Below, piece by piece: positions 1-8,819 of a DNA stretch of 51,830 nt. The notes under the pieces are model-generated. The model worked only from the letters and a program-made list of their open reading frames with translations, made no database searches and was not told the origin of the DNA. Position 1 is the first letter of the stretch, and each line of letters starts with the position of its first letter. A program made the translations under genes and the position numbers. This DNA comes from Thiorhodococcus minor (GTDB lineage Bacteria > Pseudomonadota > Gammaproteobacteria > Chromatiales > Chromatiaceae), in the NCBI RefSeq assembly GCF_010820565.1, contig NZ_JAAIJQ010000040.1, positions 1 to 51,830 on the forward strand, written 5' to 3'.

Positions 1-23
1 AGGGAGGCCCACCCCTCTCCCTC

Positions 24-970
24 ATGCAAAATGACTATTTAAAGGGGAAAATCCATCAGGGACGGTGGCCAGGCTCAGCGTTCGCCGCCGCTTCCGAATC
101 AGGCGCCCTCGATCAAGACGTGCGGATCGTCCCGGTGCGACAGGAGCAGCTCAAGGAGCGCCTTGGCGATCGCTTCCGCGAACTGGACACCCCGTTGCTG
201 GTCGACTGGCCGGACGGACGACGTGCAGCACTGCTGTTCGTCATCGAGGAAGAGACGGATCCGACCCACTTCTCCATCCATCGCCTGGCGCATTACTGTC
301 TGGACTTGGCTGAGCTGATGGGTACCGACCGCGTCGTCCCGGTCGTCATCTTCCTGCATCGCGGCACCTATGCCCAAGCGCTGCGTCTTGGCGGCGATGC
401 GAATTCCTACCTCGAGTTTCGTTACCTAATCCTGGCCGCTCTTCGGCCTTCGGCCTTCGGGCGCGGGACTATTTCGACAGCTCGAACCTGGTCGCGCGTC
501 TGAATCTGCCGAACATGGCCTATGATCCTGAAGAGAAGCTCGAAGTCTATGCCAGCGCCGTGCGTGGGTTGGTCAACCTTGAGGCAGACCCCGAGCGGCG
601 GCTCAAATATCTCGACTTCATCGACATCTACGCGGCCCTCGACGACGAGGAGCAGCGACGTTACCGAGAACAGTATGCAGAGGAGGCCGATCTCATGAGC
701 GGATTCGCCGAACGCTTCATCGACCAAGGCTTGCAGCAAGGTCTGCAGCAAGGTATCGAGAGAGGCATCGATCAAGGCATCGAGCAAGGCATCGAACAGG
801 GGCTCGCCAGACTCTTGGGTATGCAAATCGAGCAGCGTTTTGGCGCGCTGTCGCCCGAAGTGATGGAGCGCTTGCGGCGGGCCAGCCCAAGCCAGCTCGA
901 GGCTTGGGGGGTTCGAGTGCTGAGCGCGTCCACGGTCGAGGAGATTTTCGACCTTGATGAGCGGCATTGA
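24..970 (+). pseudogene. Rpn/PD-(D/E)XK-type protein with QG repeats, frameshifted
   Basis: Two reading frames encode consecutive parts of one protein. The first (24-503) carries a conserved block ending in YLEFRYLILAAL. The second is open from about 461 and continues ARDYFDSSNLVARLNLPNMAYDPEE to a stop at 970. The C-terminal half ends in the QG-rich tetrad repeats (QGLQQGIERGIDQGIEQG) typical of Rpn-family and DUF4351-like proteins, which are nuclease-like and often called transposase-like. The frame break lies at three tandem 7-bp units (CTTCGGC twice, then CTTCGGG) at 441-461. Removing two units, 14 bp, restores a single frame reading LAALRARDYFDS. The N-terminus looks diverged and has no clear ribosome site. 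The cellular role of this family is not well defined. The gene is either inactive or switchable by slippage. Confidence 0.7.
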
Positions 971-1097
971 GCCGCCGCACCCAGGGCGGCTGCCAGACTG
1001 ACCGCGGCGGCCCTTAGCGATTTCCGCAAGGCCGATCAAATACCGGCCGACTCTCGGAAACTTGTACCGATCCGTAGCAACGGAAGGGCAGAGCCCT

Positions 1098-1299
1098 GTA
1101 GGGTGGACGAGCGAGAGAGACTGTGAAAGTACTCCGAGCGCACCGCAAAGATCATGTCTTGCCGTCCATTGGGCGGACGCAGGGGGCCAAAGAATCAGCG
1201 CCTTAGCCGGCCGCGATGTTGGGCTTCGTGCCTCAGCTCAACCTACACGGAATATCTTTACAGTCTCGAGAGCGAAGTCCACCCAAGCCCGCGCCGACT
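1098..1299 (+). repeat. Double-hairpin (REPIN-like) repeat, copy 1, interrupted
   Basis: The first hairpin of the repeat (stem GGTGGAC / GTCCACC) is split by a 149-bp MITE. Left part 1098-1117 and right part 1267-1299 join to reproduce the intact sequence seen at 20690-20720. The second hairpin is missing on the right, where the flippase gene begins. Confidence 0.75.
1118..1266 (-). mobile_element. 149-bp MITE with TIR and 6-bp target duplication
   Basis: The element begins AGACTGTGAAAGTA and ends TATCTTTACAGTCT, which are imperfect inverted termini. It is flanked on both sides by CGAGAG (1112-1117 and 1267-1272), which occurs once in the empty repeat, so this is a target duplication. It matches the reverse complement of the element at 27633-27782 over its whole length. 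It has no coding capacity, so movement would need a transposase supplied from elsewhere. The interior contains a GTTGGGC-type palindrome. Confidence 0.8.
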
Positions 1300-1305
1300 A
1301 ATCCC

Positions 1306-2673
1306 GTGTCGAACCTATTGATCCGCTATCTGCCTAGCCAACTTCGCGTCCGTCTCAGCCAGCGTCCCGGCTTGTTAAAGATCCTTGGGAACATGGGCTG
1401 GTTGTTCTTCGACAAGGCGGTCCGGATGGGTGTTGGGCTGCTTGTGGGCGTCTGGGTTGCACGCTATCTCGGACCGGAGCAGTTCGGGAAGTTGAGCTAT
1501 GCGATCGCCTTTGTTGCGTTGTTCGGCCCGATTGCGACCATGGGGTTGCCAGGTATCTTGGTGCGCGATCTGGTCCGAGAGCCTGATCGGGCTTCCGAAC
1601 TGCTCGGTACGGGGGCCGCTCTTCAAGTCATGGGTGGTCTCCTGGCGCTGCTGCTTGCGGTCAGCGTGGTCGCGTTTACGCGGCCAGATGACCCATTGAT
1701 GAAGACCATGGTCGCGCTGATCGGTTTCAGCCTACTTTTTAAGGCCGTCGACCCAATCCGCTACTGGTTCGATTCGCGCGTGGAGTCGAAATATGCTGTT
1801 TGGGGGGACGCTGTGGTTCTTCTAACCGCGGCGGGCGTGCGTGTAGGCTTGATTCTCGTGGGTGCGCCCTTGATCGCTTTCGTCGGCTTGCTCGTCGTTG
1901 AAGCTGCGCTTACCGCCTTGGTCTTGGTATTTGTCTACCGTCGAACTAGAGTAACCACCGACCGTTGGAGATTTCGCATCGCCTGGGCGCGTAAGCTTCT
2001 CCGAAATAGTTGGCCGCTGGCCTTTTCAGGAGTTGCAGTCATGATTTATATGAAGATCGACCAGGTGATGCTGGGGGCAATGTTGAACGATGACGCAGTC
2101 GGGATTTATTCGGCAGCCGTACGTATCAGTGAATTATGGTACTTCATCCCGCTCGCCATAGCCTCTTCTGTTTTTCCGGCAATACTTGACGCTAAGAGAC
2201 GCAGTGACGAAGAGTATCATCTGCGCTTGCAGCAGCTATTTGATATGATGGTTTGGTTAGCTGCATCGGTTGCGCTATTGATGACACTTGCCGCAACTCC
2301 AATCGTCATCTTCCTATTTGGCCCTGAATATTCGAGTGCCGGCGGAATCCTCGCGCTACATATTTGGGCGGCTGTCTTCGTTTTCCTCGGGGTGGCAAGT
2401 GGAAAGTGGTTCTTGGCTGAGAATAGGCAGGTTCTGAGTCTTCAGCGAACAGCACTGGGTGCCTTGACGAACGTGCTCTTGAATCTGTGGCTGATTCCTC
2501 GGGCTGGCGCAACAGGTGCAGCCTTGGCAACCGTATGTTCGTACGGATTAGCTGCTATGTTTTTCGATGTTTTTCAGAAGGAGACCCGATTCCTATTTTT
2601 TATGAAAGCTCGTTCTTTCAATTTGCTGCGAGTTTTTTCAGTGACCCAATATGCGTGCTGTGCTCGTAAGTAG
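1306..2673 (+). CDS. Wzx-like polysaccharide flippase
   Basis: Multi-pass inner-membrane protein of the MOP/RfbX flippase superfamily, expected to move a lipid-linked glycan unit across the inner membrane. The N-terminal region carries the family-typical block GNMGWLFFDKAVRMGVGLLVGVWVARYLGPEQFG, followed by about a dozen hydrophobic segments. An earlier in-frame ATG at 1216 lies inside the MITE, so I place the start at the GTG at 1306; ATG 1393 is another option. No strong ribosome site is visible at any of these. The gene is first in a plus-strand glycan cluster and its 3' end overlaps the next gene by 23 bp. Family assignment is firm; the glycan carried is unknown. Confidence 0.85.
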   Translation: MSNLLIRYLPSQLRVRLSQRPGLLKILGNMGWLFFDKAVRMGVGLLVGVWVARYLGPEQFGKLSYAIAFVALFGPIATMGLPGILVRDLVREPDRASELLGTGAALQVMGGLLALLLAVSVVAFTRPDDPLMKTMVALIGFSLLFKAVDPIRYWFDSRVESKYAVWGDAVVLLTAAGVRVGLILVGAPLIAFVGLLVVEAALTALVLVFVYRRTRVTTDRWRFRIAWARKLLRNSWPLAFSGVAVMIYMKIDQVMLGAMLNDDAVGIYSAAVRISELWYFIPLAIASSVFPAILDAKRRSDEEYHLRLQQLFDMMVWLAASVALLMTLAATPIVIFLFGPEYSSAGGILALHIWAAVFVFLGVASGKWFLAENRQVLSLQRTALGALTNVLLNLWLIPRAGATGAALATVCSYGLAAMFFDVFQKETRFLFFMKARSFNLLRVFSVTQYACCARK

Positions 2674-3391
2674 TCTTCGGAAACTTGCGCCTGTTGTTTT
2701 GCTTCATCTTATTAGAAGGATTCTGTGCTTTTTTGATTGGGATCCTTGGCAAGCAACAAGCTGGGCTCAAGAGGGAGAAGATCGAATTCTTCAACGGATC
2801 TTTGAGAGGCAGAGTTCCGGTTTCTACGTTGACGTTGGTGCCCACCATCCGAAACGCTTTTCGAACACCTATCTTTTTTATCGGCGAGGTTGGTCTGGAA
2901 TAAATGTCGATGCTGCGCCTGGAAGTATGGATGCCTTTAGAAAGCTCCGCCCACGAGATACCAATTTGGAGCTCGGGGTTGCATTGGATTCGAGATGGTT
3001 GGACTTCTTTGTTTTCACCGAGCCGGCGCTGAACGGCTTTTCCTACGAGCTTTCTCAGCATAGGGTTAGATGTAACAACAAATGCAAGATTCTGGACGTA
3101 AAGAGAGTCAAGACAGAACCGCTTTCAAGCATATTGGAGCGATGTTTGCCTGAAAATAGGGTGATCGATTTTCTTACGATTGATGTGGAGGGATTTGATC
3201 TGGAAGTTTTGAAGTCGAACGATTGGCAGCGATTTCGTCCAAAATACGTTCTCGTAGAATCGCTGGAGAGCAGTCTCCATACTCTATTTGAAAGTGATCT
3301 GGCTGAGTTCATGAGAGAGTGTGGATATAGCATCTATGCAAAATGCGTTAATACTATCTTTTTTAAGAAACATGATGTTCCGCATAAGTGA
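2651..3391 (+). CDS. FkbM family methyltransferase
   Basis: A 246-residue SAM-dependent methyltransferase of the FkbM type, which O-methylates sugars or polyketides. Visible signatures are the SAM-binding region FYVDVGAHHPKRFSNTYLFY (about residues 57-76) followed by GWSGINVDAAP, and the later FkbM motif DFLTIDVEGFDLEVLKSNDW. It begins inside the last codons of the flippase gene, suggesting coupled translation. Base composition here is visibly lower in G+C than in the flanking regions, as is common in laterally acquired glycan loci. It probably methylates a sugar of the exported polysaccharide, which is inferred from position. Confidence 0.85.
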   Translation: MRAVLVSSLRKLAPVVLLHLIRRILCFFDWDPWQATSWAQEGEDRILQRIFERQSSGFYVDVGAHHPKRFSNTYLFYRRGWSGINVDAAPGSMDAFRKLRPRDTNLELGVALDSRWLDFFVFTEPALNGFSYELSQHRVRCNNKCKILDVKRVKTEPLSSILERCLPENRVIDFLTIDVEGFDLEVLKSNDWQRFRPKYVLVESLESSLHTLFESDLAEFMRECGYSIYAKCVNTIFFKKHDVPHK

Positions 3392-3582
3392 ATAGATATA
3401 CCTTTGGTCGTTCATGCTCTTTGATTAAGATCCATAACAAGGTTGTGGTCAAGACGATCTTTTGGCGCTCCTGCCAAATGCCGCAAATGAAGGAGAAGGA
3501 TCGGCGTGACCTTCGTGCGTCCTGATTTCGGGGGCTTTATGCGTGCTAGTTCGCTCTTCAAACAGCCCGGTTGAGCGTTGAC

Positions 3583-4542
3583 GTGAGTGCATCGGGCAAC
3601 GCAGGGAAGGCTGCTGTGCTTTTCCTCGTATTCAGCCGTCCTAATCAAACCTCAGCGGTTTTTGAGGCCATCCGCGCCGCTCGTCCAGCACGGCTGTACG
3701 TCGCTGCTGACGGCCCGCGTGCGGATCGAATAGGCGAGCTGGATCGCTGCGAGAAAGTGCGGCAGATCGCTACGGGCGTTGACTGGCCGTGCCAGGTCTA
3801 CACTCGGTTTCGTGATTCCAATCTAGGTTGCAAACGTGCAGTGTCCGATGCGCTCGACTGGTTCTTCGGGGAAGAAGAAGCGGGCATCGTGCTGGAGGAT
3901 GACTGTCTGCCGCACCCGGATTTCTTCCTTTTCTGCGATGCGCTGCTGGCCCGTTACGCCGAGGACGCGCGGGTCTCCGTCATTACCGGGGACAATTTCC
4001 AACGGGGGCGTCGGCGCGGCGACGCTTCCTACTATTTCTCTAAGTACAACCACTGCTGGGGTTGGGCTTCATGGCGGCGGGCCTGGCGTCTCTACGATGG
4101 GGAGTTGCACTTCTGGCCGGAATGGCAAGGCTCCGCGGCTTGGCGAGATCGGCTCCCGAATGCAAGGGAGCGCCGTTATTGGCAGGCGATTTTCGACCGT
4201 GTCGCGCGTGGCGAGATCGATTCCTGGGCTTATCCCTGGACTGCGAGCGTTTGGTATCGCGGCGGTCTCACGGCGACGCCGAACGTCAATCTGGTCACCA
4301 ACATTGGCTTCTCCGACGAGGCAACGCACACGCGTGGATCAGGGAGAGGCTGCATGTTTCCGCACCATGCGCTCGGTTCGCTCGTGCATCCGAATGAGGT
4401 GAAGCAGGACTTACGAGCGGACGACTTCGTTTTTGCGCATCACTTTTGCGGTCGCCTAGGACGGTTGTCGCTCGCTGGGAGCAAGGCAATGTCTGCACTT
4501 GTCAACCTGCTTCCTCGGCGCGGCGATGTTGATCGGGGCTGA
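3583..4542 (+). CDS. Glycosyltransferase, HlpA-like GT-A fold
   Basis: About 319 residues, matching the glycosyltransferase family historically called hemolytic protein HlpA-like. Visible hallmarks are the N-terminal AVLFLVFSRPNQTSAVFEAI strand-helix, the VAADGPR segment, the metal and nucleotide-sugar binding region GIVLEDDCLPHPDFF, and the family signature YNHCWGWASWRRAW. It is expected to act in the cytoplasm on a lipid-linked acceptor. The start is uncertain: GTG at 3583 is used, TTG at 3571 is in frame, and neither has a clear ribosome site. The 190 bp before it hold no recognisable plus-strand gene. The stop overlaps the next gene. Confidence 0.8.
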   Translation: MSASGNAGKAAVLFLVFSRPNQTSAVFEAIRAARPARLYVAADGPRADRIGELDRCEKVRQIATGVDWPCQVYTRFRDSNLGCKRAVSDALDWFFGEEEAGIVLEDDCLPHPDFFLFCDALLARYAEDARVSVITGDNFQRGRRRGDASYYFSKYNHCWGWASWRRAWRLYDGELHFWPEWQGSAAWRDRLPNARERRYWQAIFDRVARGEIDSWAYPWTASVWYRGGLTATPNVNLVTNIGFSDEATHTRGSGRGCMFPHHALGSLVHPNEVKQDLRADDFVFAHHFCGRLGRLSLAGSKAMSALVNLLPRRGDVDRG

Positions 4543-5377
4543 GGCGGTGGACACTGCGGTCGAGCTGAATGCCTATCTCGCGCGGTTTGGTTACGGCCAG
4601 GGTCTGAGCATTCAACAACTCTGGGCCGAGATGGATCGGGTGTGGGCCGAGATGGGCCTCGATAACCGTCGTCCCCTCGGTTCTCAGCGGATCGCTGATT
4701 TCTATGCACACCCGGTATGGGTGCTCAACGGGCTTTTCGCGGATACGGATCCGACGTCGGTGCGACATCGACAGGCGATCGCAGCCTTTCTGAAGGATGC
4801 GTGTGACGATCAAGCCAGATTGCGGATCGCCGATTACGGTGGAGGCTCAGGCGCACTCGCGCGACAGATCGTCGATCGGCTTCCAGGTCGGAGTCAGATC
4901 GACCTCATCGAGCCCTTTCCGTCAGACTTCTTTCGACGGCGGCTGGGGTATCGGAGCGAGATCCGATTCCATGATGTCCTGTCATCGGACGGTTACGACG
5001 TCGTTATCGCGCAGGACGTGCTCGAGCATGTCGAGCAGCCGATCGCGCTGGCCCAGCGCTGCATTGACGCTACGCGGCAGGGGGGGCTCGTCCTCTTCGC
5101 GAACTGTTTTTATCCCTGTATTCAGTGTCATTTGCCCGGGACTTTCTATCTCAGGCACACATTCCGTTACGTCTTGGCCTCTCCCGCCCTGAGCTACGTC
5201 GGAGCAGTACCTGGGGCCGCGCATGTCCTGATATTTCGCAAGCACGGTGAGATCGACGTTGCCGCCCTTGTACGCCGTGACCGCATCGCACGCGGCGTTG
5301 GCCCGCTGCTCAATCTATTGGGGCAATTCCACTCCCAGATGAAGACGTTAGGGCGCCGCGCGGGGCTTAGCGAATGA
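4526..5377 (+). CDS. Class I SAM-dependent methyltransferase
   Basis: About 283 residues. The SAM-binding glycine motif is in IADYGGGSGALARQI, followed by an acidic residue in DLIEPFPSDFF and the motif YDVVIAQDVLEHVEQP, which together give a Rossmann-like class I methyltransferase. The start ATG at 4526 lies within the end of the preceding glycosyltransferase gene. An upstream TTG at 4499 is less likely because it would increase the overlap. The stop overlaps the next gene as ATGA. Tight coupling on both sides puts it in the glycan operon. Its substrate, likely a sugar or lipid-linked intermediate, cannot be read from sequence. Confidence 0.8.
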   Translation: MLIGAEAVDTAVELNAYLARFGYGQGLSIQQLWAEMDRVWAEMGLDNRRPLGSQRIADFYAHPVWVLNGLFADTDPTSVRHRQAIAAFLKDACDDQARLRIADYGGGSGALARQIVDRLPGRSQIDLIEPFPSDFFRRRLGYRSEIRFHDVLSSDGYDVVIAQDVLEHVEQPIALAQRCIDATRQGGLVLFANCFYPCIQCHLPGTFYLRHTFRYVLASPALSYVGAVPGAAHVLIFRKHGEIDVAALVRRDRIARGVGPLLNLLGQFHSQMKTLGRRAGLSE

Positions 5378-6657
5378 AGATCTGGCACTTGAGCGAATCT
5401 GATGTCCTCGGCGGGGCGGCGCGAGCGGCCTATCGCATCCATCGCGCGCTGCATACGGTGGGCGTTGATTCGCAGATGCGCGTGATGCGTGCTGCCTCTG
5501 GTGATCCGACCGTTCGGGGTATGTCAAACAAGCTGGAGAAGCTGGCGCATCTAGGGCGCGCCGAGCTCGATCCAGTGCTGATGCGGCTGATGAAGACAGC
5601 CAACCCGGTTCTTCACTCTACGGCCGTCTTGCCTTCGCCTTGGCTGGGCAGGATTGCGCGCTCAGATGCGGATGTGGTGCATCTGCACTGGATGGGATCA
5701 CTGATGCTCTCGGTTGCCGAGGTCGCACGGATCCGCCAGCCGCTGGTATGGACCCTGCACGATATGTGGGCCTTCTGCGGCGCCGAGCACTATGCGACGG
5801 ACGACCGCTGGCGCGCCGGCTACCGTCGCGACAATCGCCCGGCGGATGAGTCGGGCTTCGACCTGAATCGTCGGACCTGGAATCGTAAGCGTCGCCATTG
5901 GAAACACCCGATCCAGATTGTCGCACCGAGCCGCTGGCTGGCAGATTGCGTGAGCCAGAGCGCGCTGATGAGCACCTGGCCGGTCGAGGTGATCCCAAAC
6001 GCCTTGGACACGGAGGTTTGGAGTCCGATCGATTCAGGGACTGCTCGCCACCTGCTCGGTCTGCCCCCGCGGGTGCCTCTGCTGCTATTCGGCGCCTACG
6101 ATGGTGCCGTCGACCCGCGCAAGGGCTTCGATCTGCTGGCCGAGGCGCTGGCACTGCTGCGAGGGCAGGTCCCAGACCTTGGGTTGCTCGTGATGGGGCA
6201 GGGGGAGCCAGAAACCGCGCCGGATCTAGGATTCCCCGTGCACTATCTGGGGAGACTGAGCGATGACCTCAGCCTCCGTGCCACCTACTGCGCCGCGGAC
6301 GCGATGGTGATTCCGTCGCGTCAAGACAATCTGCCGAATACAGGGGTAGAGGCGCTTGCATGTGGAACGCCCGTTATCGCGTTCGACACTGGCGGCCTAC
6401 CCGACATTGTCACCCACCAGCAAACAGGCTGGCTGGCAAGACCTTACGATACAGAAGATCTGGCCGAAGGCATCCGTTGGGTTTTGGTCGATGCGCAGCG
6501 CCATGCTGGACTCCGCGAACAGGCACGCGCAGAGGCGTTACGGCGTTTCGCATACCCAGTTGTGGCAGGACGCTATCTTGAAACTTACGAGCGTATCGTT
6601 GCAGATTCTCCAAATCACTGGTCCACCGGTCGGCGCGCTTTACGGACGGAACACTAG
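5374..6657 (+). CDS. GT4 family glycosyltransferase (WcaC-like)
   Basis: A 427-residue GT-B fold glycosyltransferase. The N-terminus MKIWHLSESDVLGGAARAAY and the acceptor-side block WTLHDMWAFCGAEHY followed by a D/R-rich stretch resemble colanic-acid WcaC-type enzymes. The C-terminal donor domain holds the GT4 region SRQDNLPNTGVEALACGTPV with its E-x7-E-like arrangement, then IAFDTGGLPDIV. It is expected to be a retaining transferase working on the cytoplasmic face of the inner membrane. The start codon overlaps the upstream stop (ATGA), indicating translational coupling. Family is clear; donor sugar is not. Confidence 0.88.
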   Translation: MKIWHLSESDVLGGAARAAYRIHRALHTVGVDSQMRVMRAASGDPTVRGMSNKLEKLAHLGRAELDPVLMRLMKTANPVLHSTAVLPSPWLGRIARSDADVVHLHWMGSLMLSVAEVARIRQPLVWTLHDMWAFCGAEHYATDDRWRAGYRRDNRPADESGFDLNRRTWNRKRRHWKHPIQIVAPSRWLADCVSQSALMSTWPVEVIPNALDTEVWSPIDSGTARHLLGLPPRVPLLLFGAYDGAVDPRKGFDLLAEALALLRGQVPDLGLLVMGQGEPETAPDLGFPVHYLGRLSDDLSLRATYCAADAMVIPSRQDNLPNTGVEALACGTPVIAFDTGGLPDIVTHQQTGWLARPYDTEDLAEGIRWVLVDAQRHAGLREQARAEALRRFAYPVVAGRYLETYERIVADSPNHWSTGRRALRTEH

Positions 6658-6721
6658 AATCTGAACATTATGAATCCAGGCGAAAAACGCCGTCGAGTTC
6701 GGAAAAGTCAGGACAAGCGAA

Positions 6722-7564
6722 ATGTCTACTCCTACGCTCAGCATCATAACTGCGACCCACAATGCAGCAGATCAGTTGCCTTATACGATCAGGTCTATCC
6801 GTGAGCAGAGGACCGACGACTTCGAGTGGATTGTCATCGATGGCGCATCCACTGATAATACGGTTAACTTGATTAAGGCACATGCGGACCTTGTGTCTTT
6901 CTGGGTCAGCGAGCCAGACCTGGGTATATATGATGCCTGGAACAAAGCCTGCGCCGTCGCTAAAGGGGAGTGGCTGCTTTTTCTCGGTGCTGGCGACCAA
7001 TTGCGTGCGCCAGATACATTAGACACTTGCATAAGGCGACTGGGGGATTTGGACACACGAGTTCGTGTAGCTTACGGCATTCAAACACTTCTGAGCGCTG
7101 ACCAGCGAGTGGAACTGGAAACTCTGGGTGGGCCTTGGGAGGACTATGAAGGTCAATGGCAGATAGGACGGCCAGCGCTGCCACCGCACGGGGCTATTTT
7201 CCACCATAGAAGTCTATTCTTGTGTGCACCTCCTTTCGATTTACGTTTTCCGATTGCATCCGATTCTCACTTCTTGCTGAGAGTTCTACGAGAGACGACC
7301 CCTGAATTCTTTCCCACAAAAATATCTAGCACGCCTATCGGAGGCGTTTCATTTCGCTTCGATTCTGCGCGAAGCGTTGCTGCGGATATTTTCCGTATAA
7401 ATAGAGATCTAGGAATTGTCGTGCCGCTGCGCGTCCAGTTGTTAGATAAACTCCGACTCACGACCATCTTTTTGCTAAGGCTATTGCCGGCTCGCTTGTC
7501 GTATTACATTGGTGATCTGATTCGGTGGATTTTGCGGCAGCCGTCGCGGTGGTCTGTACGATAG
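6722..7564 (+). CDS. GT2 family glycosyltransferase
   Basis: A 280-residue GT-A glycosyltransferase. The N-terminus PTLSIITATHNAADQLPYTI and FEWIVIDGASTDNTV are the nucleotide-binding part. SEPDLGIYDAWNKACAVAKGEWLLFLGAGDQL is characteristic of the WcaA/WcaE-like branch, which has GAGD in the place of the usual DxD. The C-terminus is basic and hydrophobic, suggesting membrane association. It follows the GT4 gene after 64 bp on the same strand. G+C drops in this gene compared with the preceding one. Role: addition of one sugar to the cluster's glycan, inferred. Confidence 0.85.
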   Translation: MSTPTLSIITATHNAADQLPYTIRSIREQRTDDFEWIVIDGASTDNTVNLIKAHADLVSFWVSEPDLGIYDAWNKACAVAKGEWLLFLGAGDQLRAPDTLDTCIRRLGDLDTRVRVAYGIQTLLSADQRVELETLGGPWEDYEGQWQIGRPALPPHGAIFHHRSLFLCAPPFDLRFPIASDSHFLLRVLRETTPEFFPTKISSTPIGGVSFRFDSARSVAADIFRINRDLGIVVPLRVQLLDKLRLTTIFLLRLLPARLSYYIGDLIRWILRQPSRWSVR

Positions 7565-7961
7565 AGCTAGGAAAGCAACGCAGCCCTGTTCTCATGAGTG
7601 GTTCCGCTGTCGCGAATTTCTTAGTAGCTGTTCGGACGTTTCGGACGCCAAGACTCACGTCAACTCGGCAGACGTTCTGAGCGTCTTGATCAGCGGTAAA
7701 TGGCATGACCTGCACGGCGATAGCCGATTACGCAGTCTCGTTGCAGACGCGCGACAGGAGGCATCCAGACAGGTCGTTAGGCGTTTAGTCTTGCAGTTGA
7801 GAAACTCAAGAGAACCAAGTTTAGTCTCGCGCGATGCGTCTGTATCTACAATGACGTGCACCAAAGCTGCATTCGTCTTGCTTTCATGACGGGTCGTAGA
7901 TCGAAATACGGTACGTCGATATTTCCGACCACAGAGAAACGTAATCCACCACTATAGTTCC
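7565..7961 (+). other. Intergenic stretch, nothing recognised
   Basis: About 400 bp between two GT2 genes. A short open frame exists at 7686-7889 but shows no recognisable family, ribosome site or conserved motif. No repeat of the kinds seen elsewhere in the window and no convincing terminator was found. It may be the remains of a decayed gene. Confidence 0.4.
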
Positions 7962-8819
7962 ATGGCAGCAGGTTCGATCAGCGTTATCATTCCCACGCAT
8001 AATCGCTCAAGTACGCTTAAGAAGGCAATTCAGTCAGTTCTGAAGCAAACGAGTGCGGTGGATGAGATCATTGTGGTTGATGACGGATGTACTGACGACA
8101 CGGTAGCGGTTCTAAAGGAGATGTCAAAAACTATCTACAGGCCACGGATCGTCGGGATACGGCAAGATAGCCGCGGACCATCGGCAGCTAGGAATGCAGG
8201 TATTCGTGCCGCTCGGAGCGAATGGGTGGCCTTCTTGGACGACGATGATATCTGGCTCGCGGGCAAAATCGAGAAACAGATGGCGATTTTGGAGCGCGAT
8301 CCTGATCTTGATCTGATTGCCTGCGGCTCGAATGTCCTGGGATTGCACAAAAAAGTGGAAATCTTTCCCGTCAGGGAGTGGGCGATGCTTTTTCGCAATT
8401 GGCTTATCACGCCGACTGTTGTTATGCGTCGCAGTGTCGCGATGAGGTGCGAATGCTTTCCTGAAAATATGCGTCATGCAGAGGACTACGCATTCTTTCT
8501 GCGCGTCGCTGCCGAACATAAGTGCCTGTTCCTGAATGAACGGCTTGTTACTTGCGGAGGTGGAAAACGGTCGTTCGGCCAAACAGGGCTGACTGAAGAT
8601 CTCGGCGCGATCTATGCGGGGGAGACAGAGGTCTTTCGTAGATGGCGTGCGCGAAAGAAGCCGTCATTTATTGCGTTTTTATTGGTACGGCTTATTTCAT
8701 TCCTTCGGCATCTTCGGAGGCGAATTTTGGTCGCGGTTGAATGGAGACAGAATGCTATCGATCATGAATCTCAGCAAGAATCTGGTGCGCCGTCGACGAC
8801 CACTGATAACGCTCCCTAG
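7962..8819 (+). CDS. GT2 family glycosyltransferase
   Basis: A 285-residue GT-A enzyme. SISVIIPTHNRSSTLKKAIQ, DEIIVVDDGCTDDT and RSEWVAFLDDDDIWLAGKIEKQM give the complete GT2 nucleotide-sugar and DxD signature. HAEDYAFFLRVAAEH contains the acidic ED typical of the catalytic base region. The C-terminal ~80 residues are basic and hydrophobic, then hydrophilic. The last 65 bp overlap the 3' end of the convergent GT4 gene, so the C-terminal tail may be an extension with little function. It is the last gene of the plus-strand glycan set. Confidence 0.85.
   Translation: MAAGSISVIIPTHNRSSTLKKAIQSVLKQTSAVDEIIVVDDGCTDDTVAVLKEMSKTIYRPRIVGIRQDSRGPSAARNAGIRAARSEWVAFLDDDDIWLAGKIEKQMAILERDPDLDLIACGSNVLGLHKKVEIFPVREWAMLFRNWLITPTVVMRRSVAMRCECFPENMRHAEDYAFFLRVAAEHKCLFLNERLVTCGGGKRSFGQTGLTEDLGAIYAGETEVFRRWRARKKPSFIAFLLVRLISFLRHLRRRILVAVEWRQNAIDHESQQESGAPSTTTDNAP

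Noticed and set aside
3412-3540. Minus-strand stretch reading GRTKVTPILLLHLRHLAGAP that looks transposase-like
   Set aside because: Too short and without any catalytic motif or element ends. It may be a gene remnant but cannot be supported.
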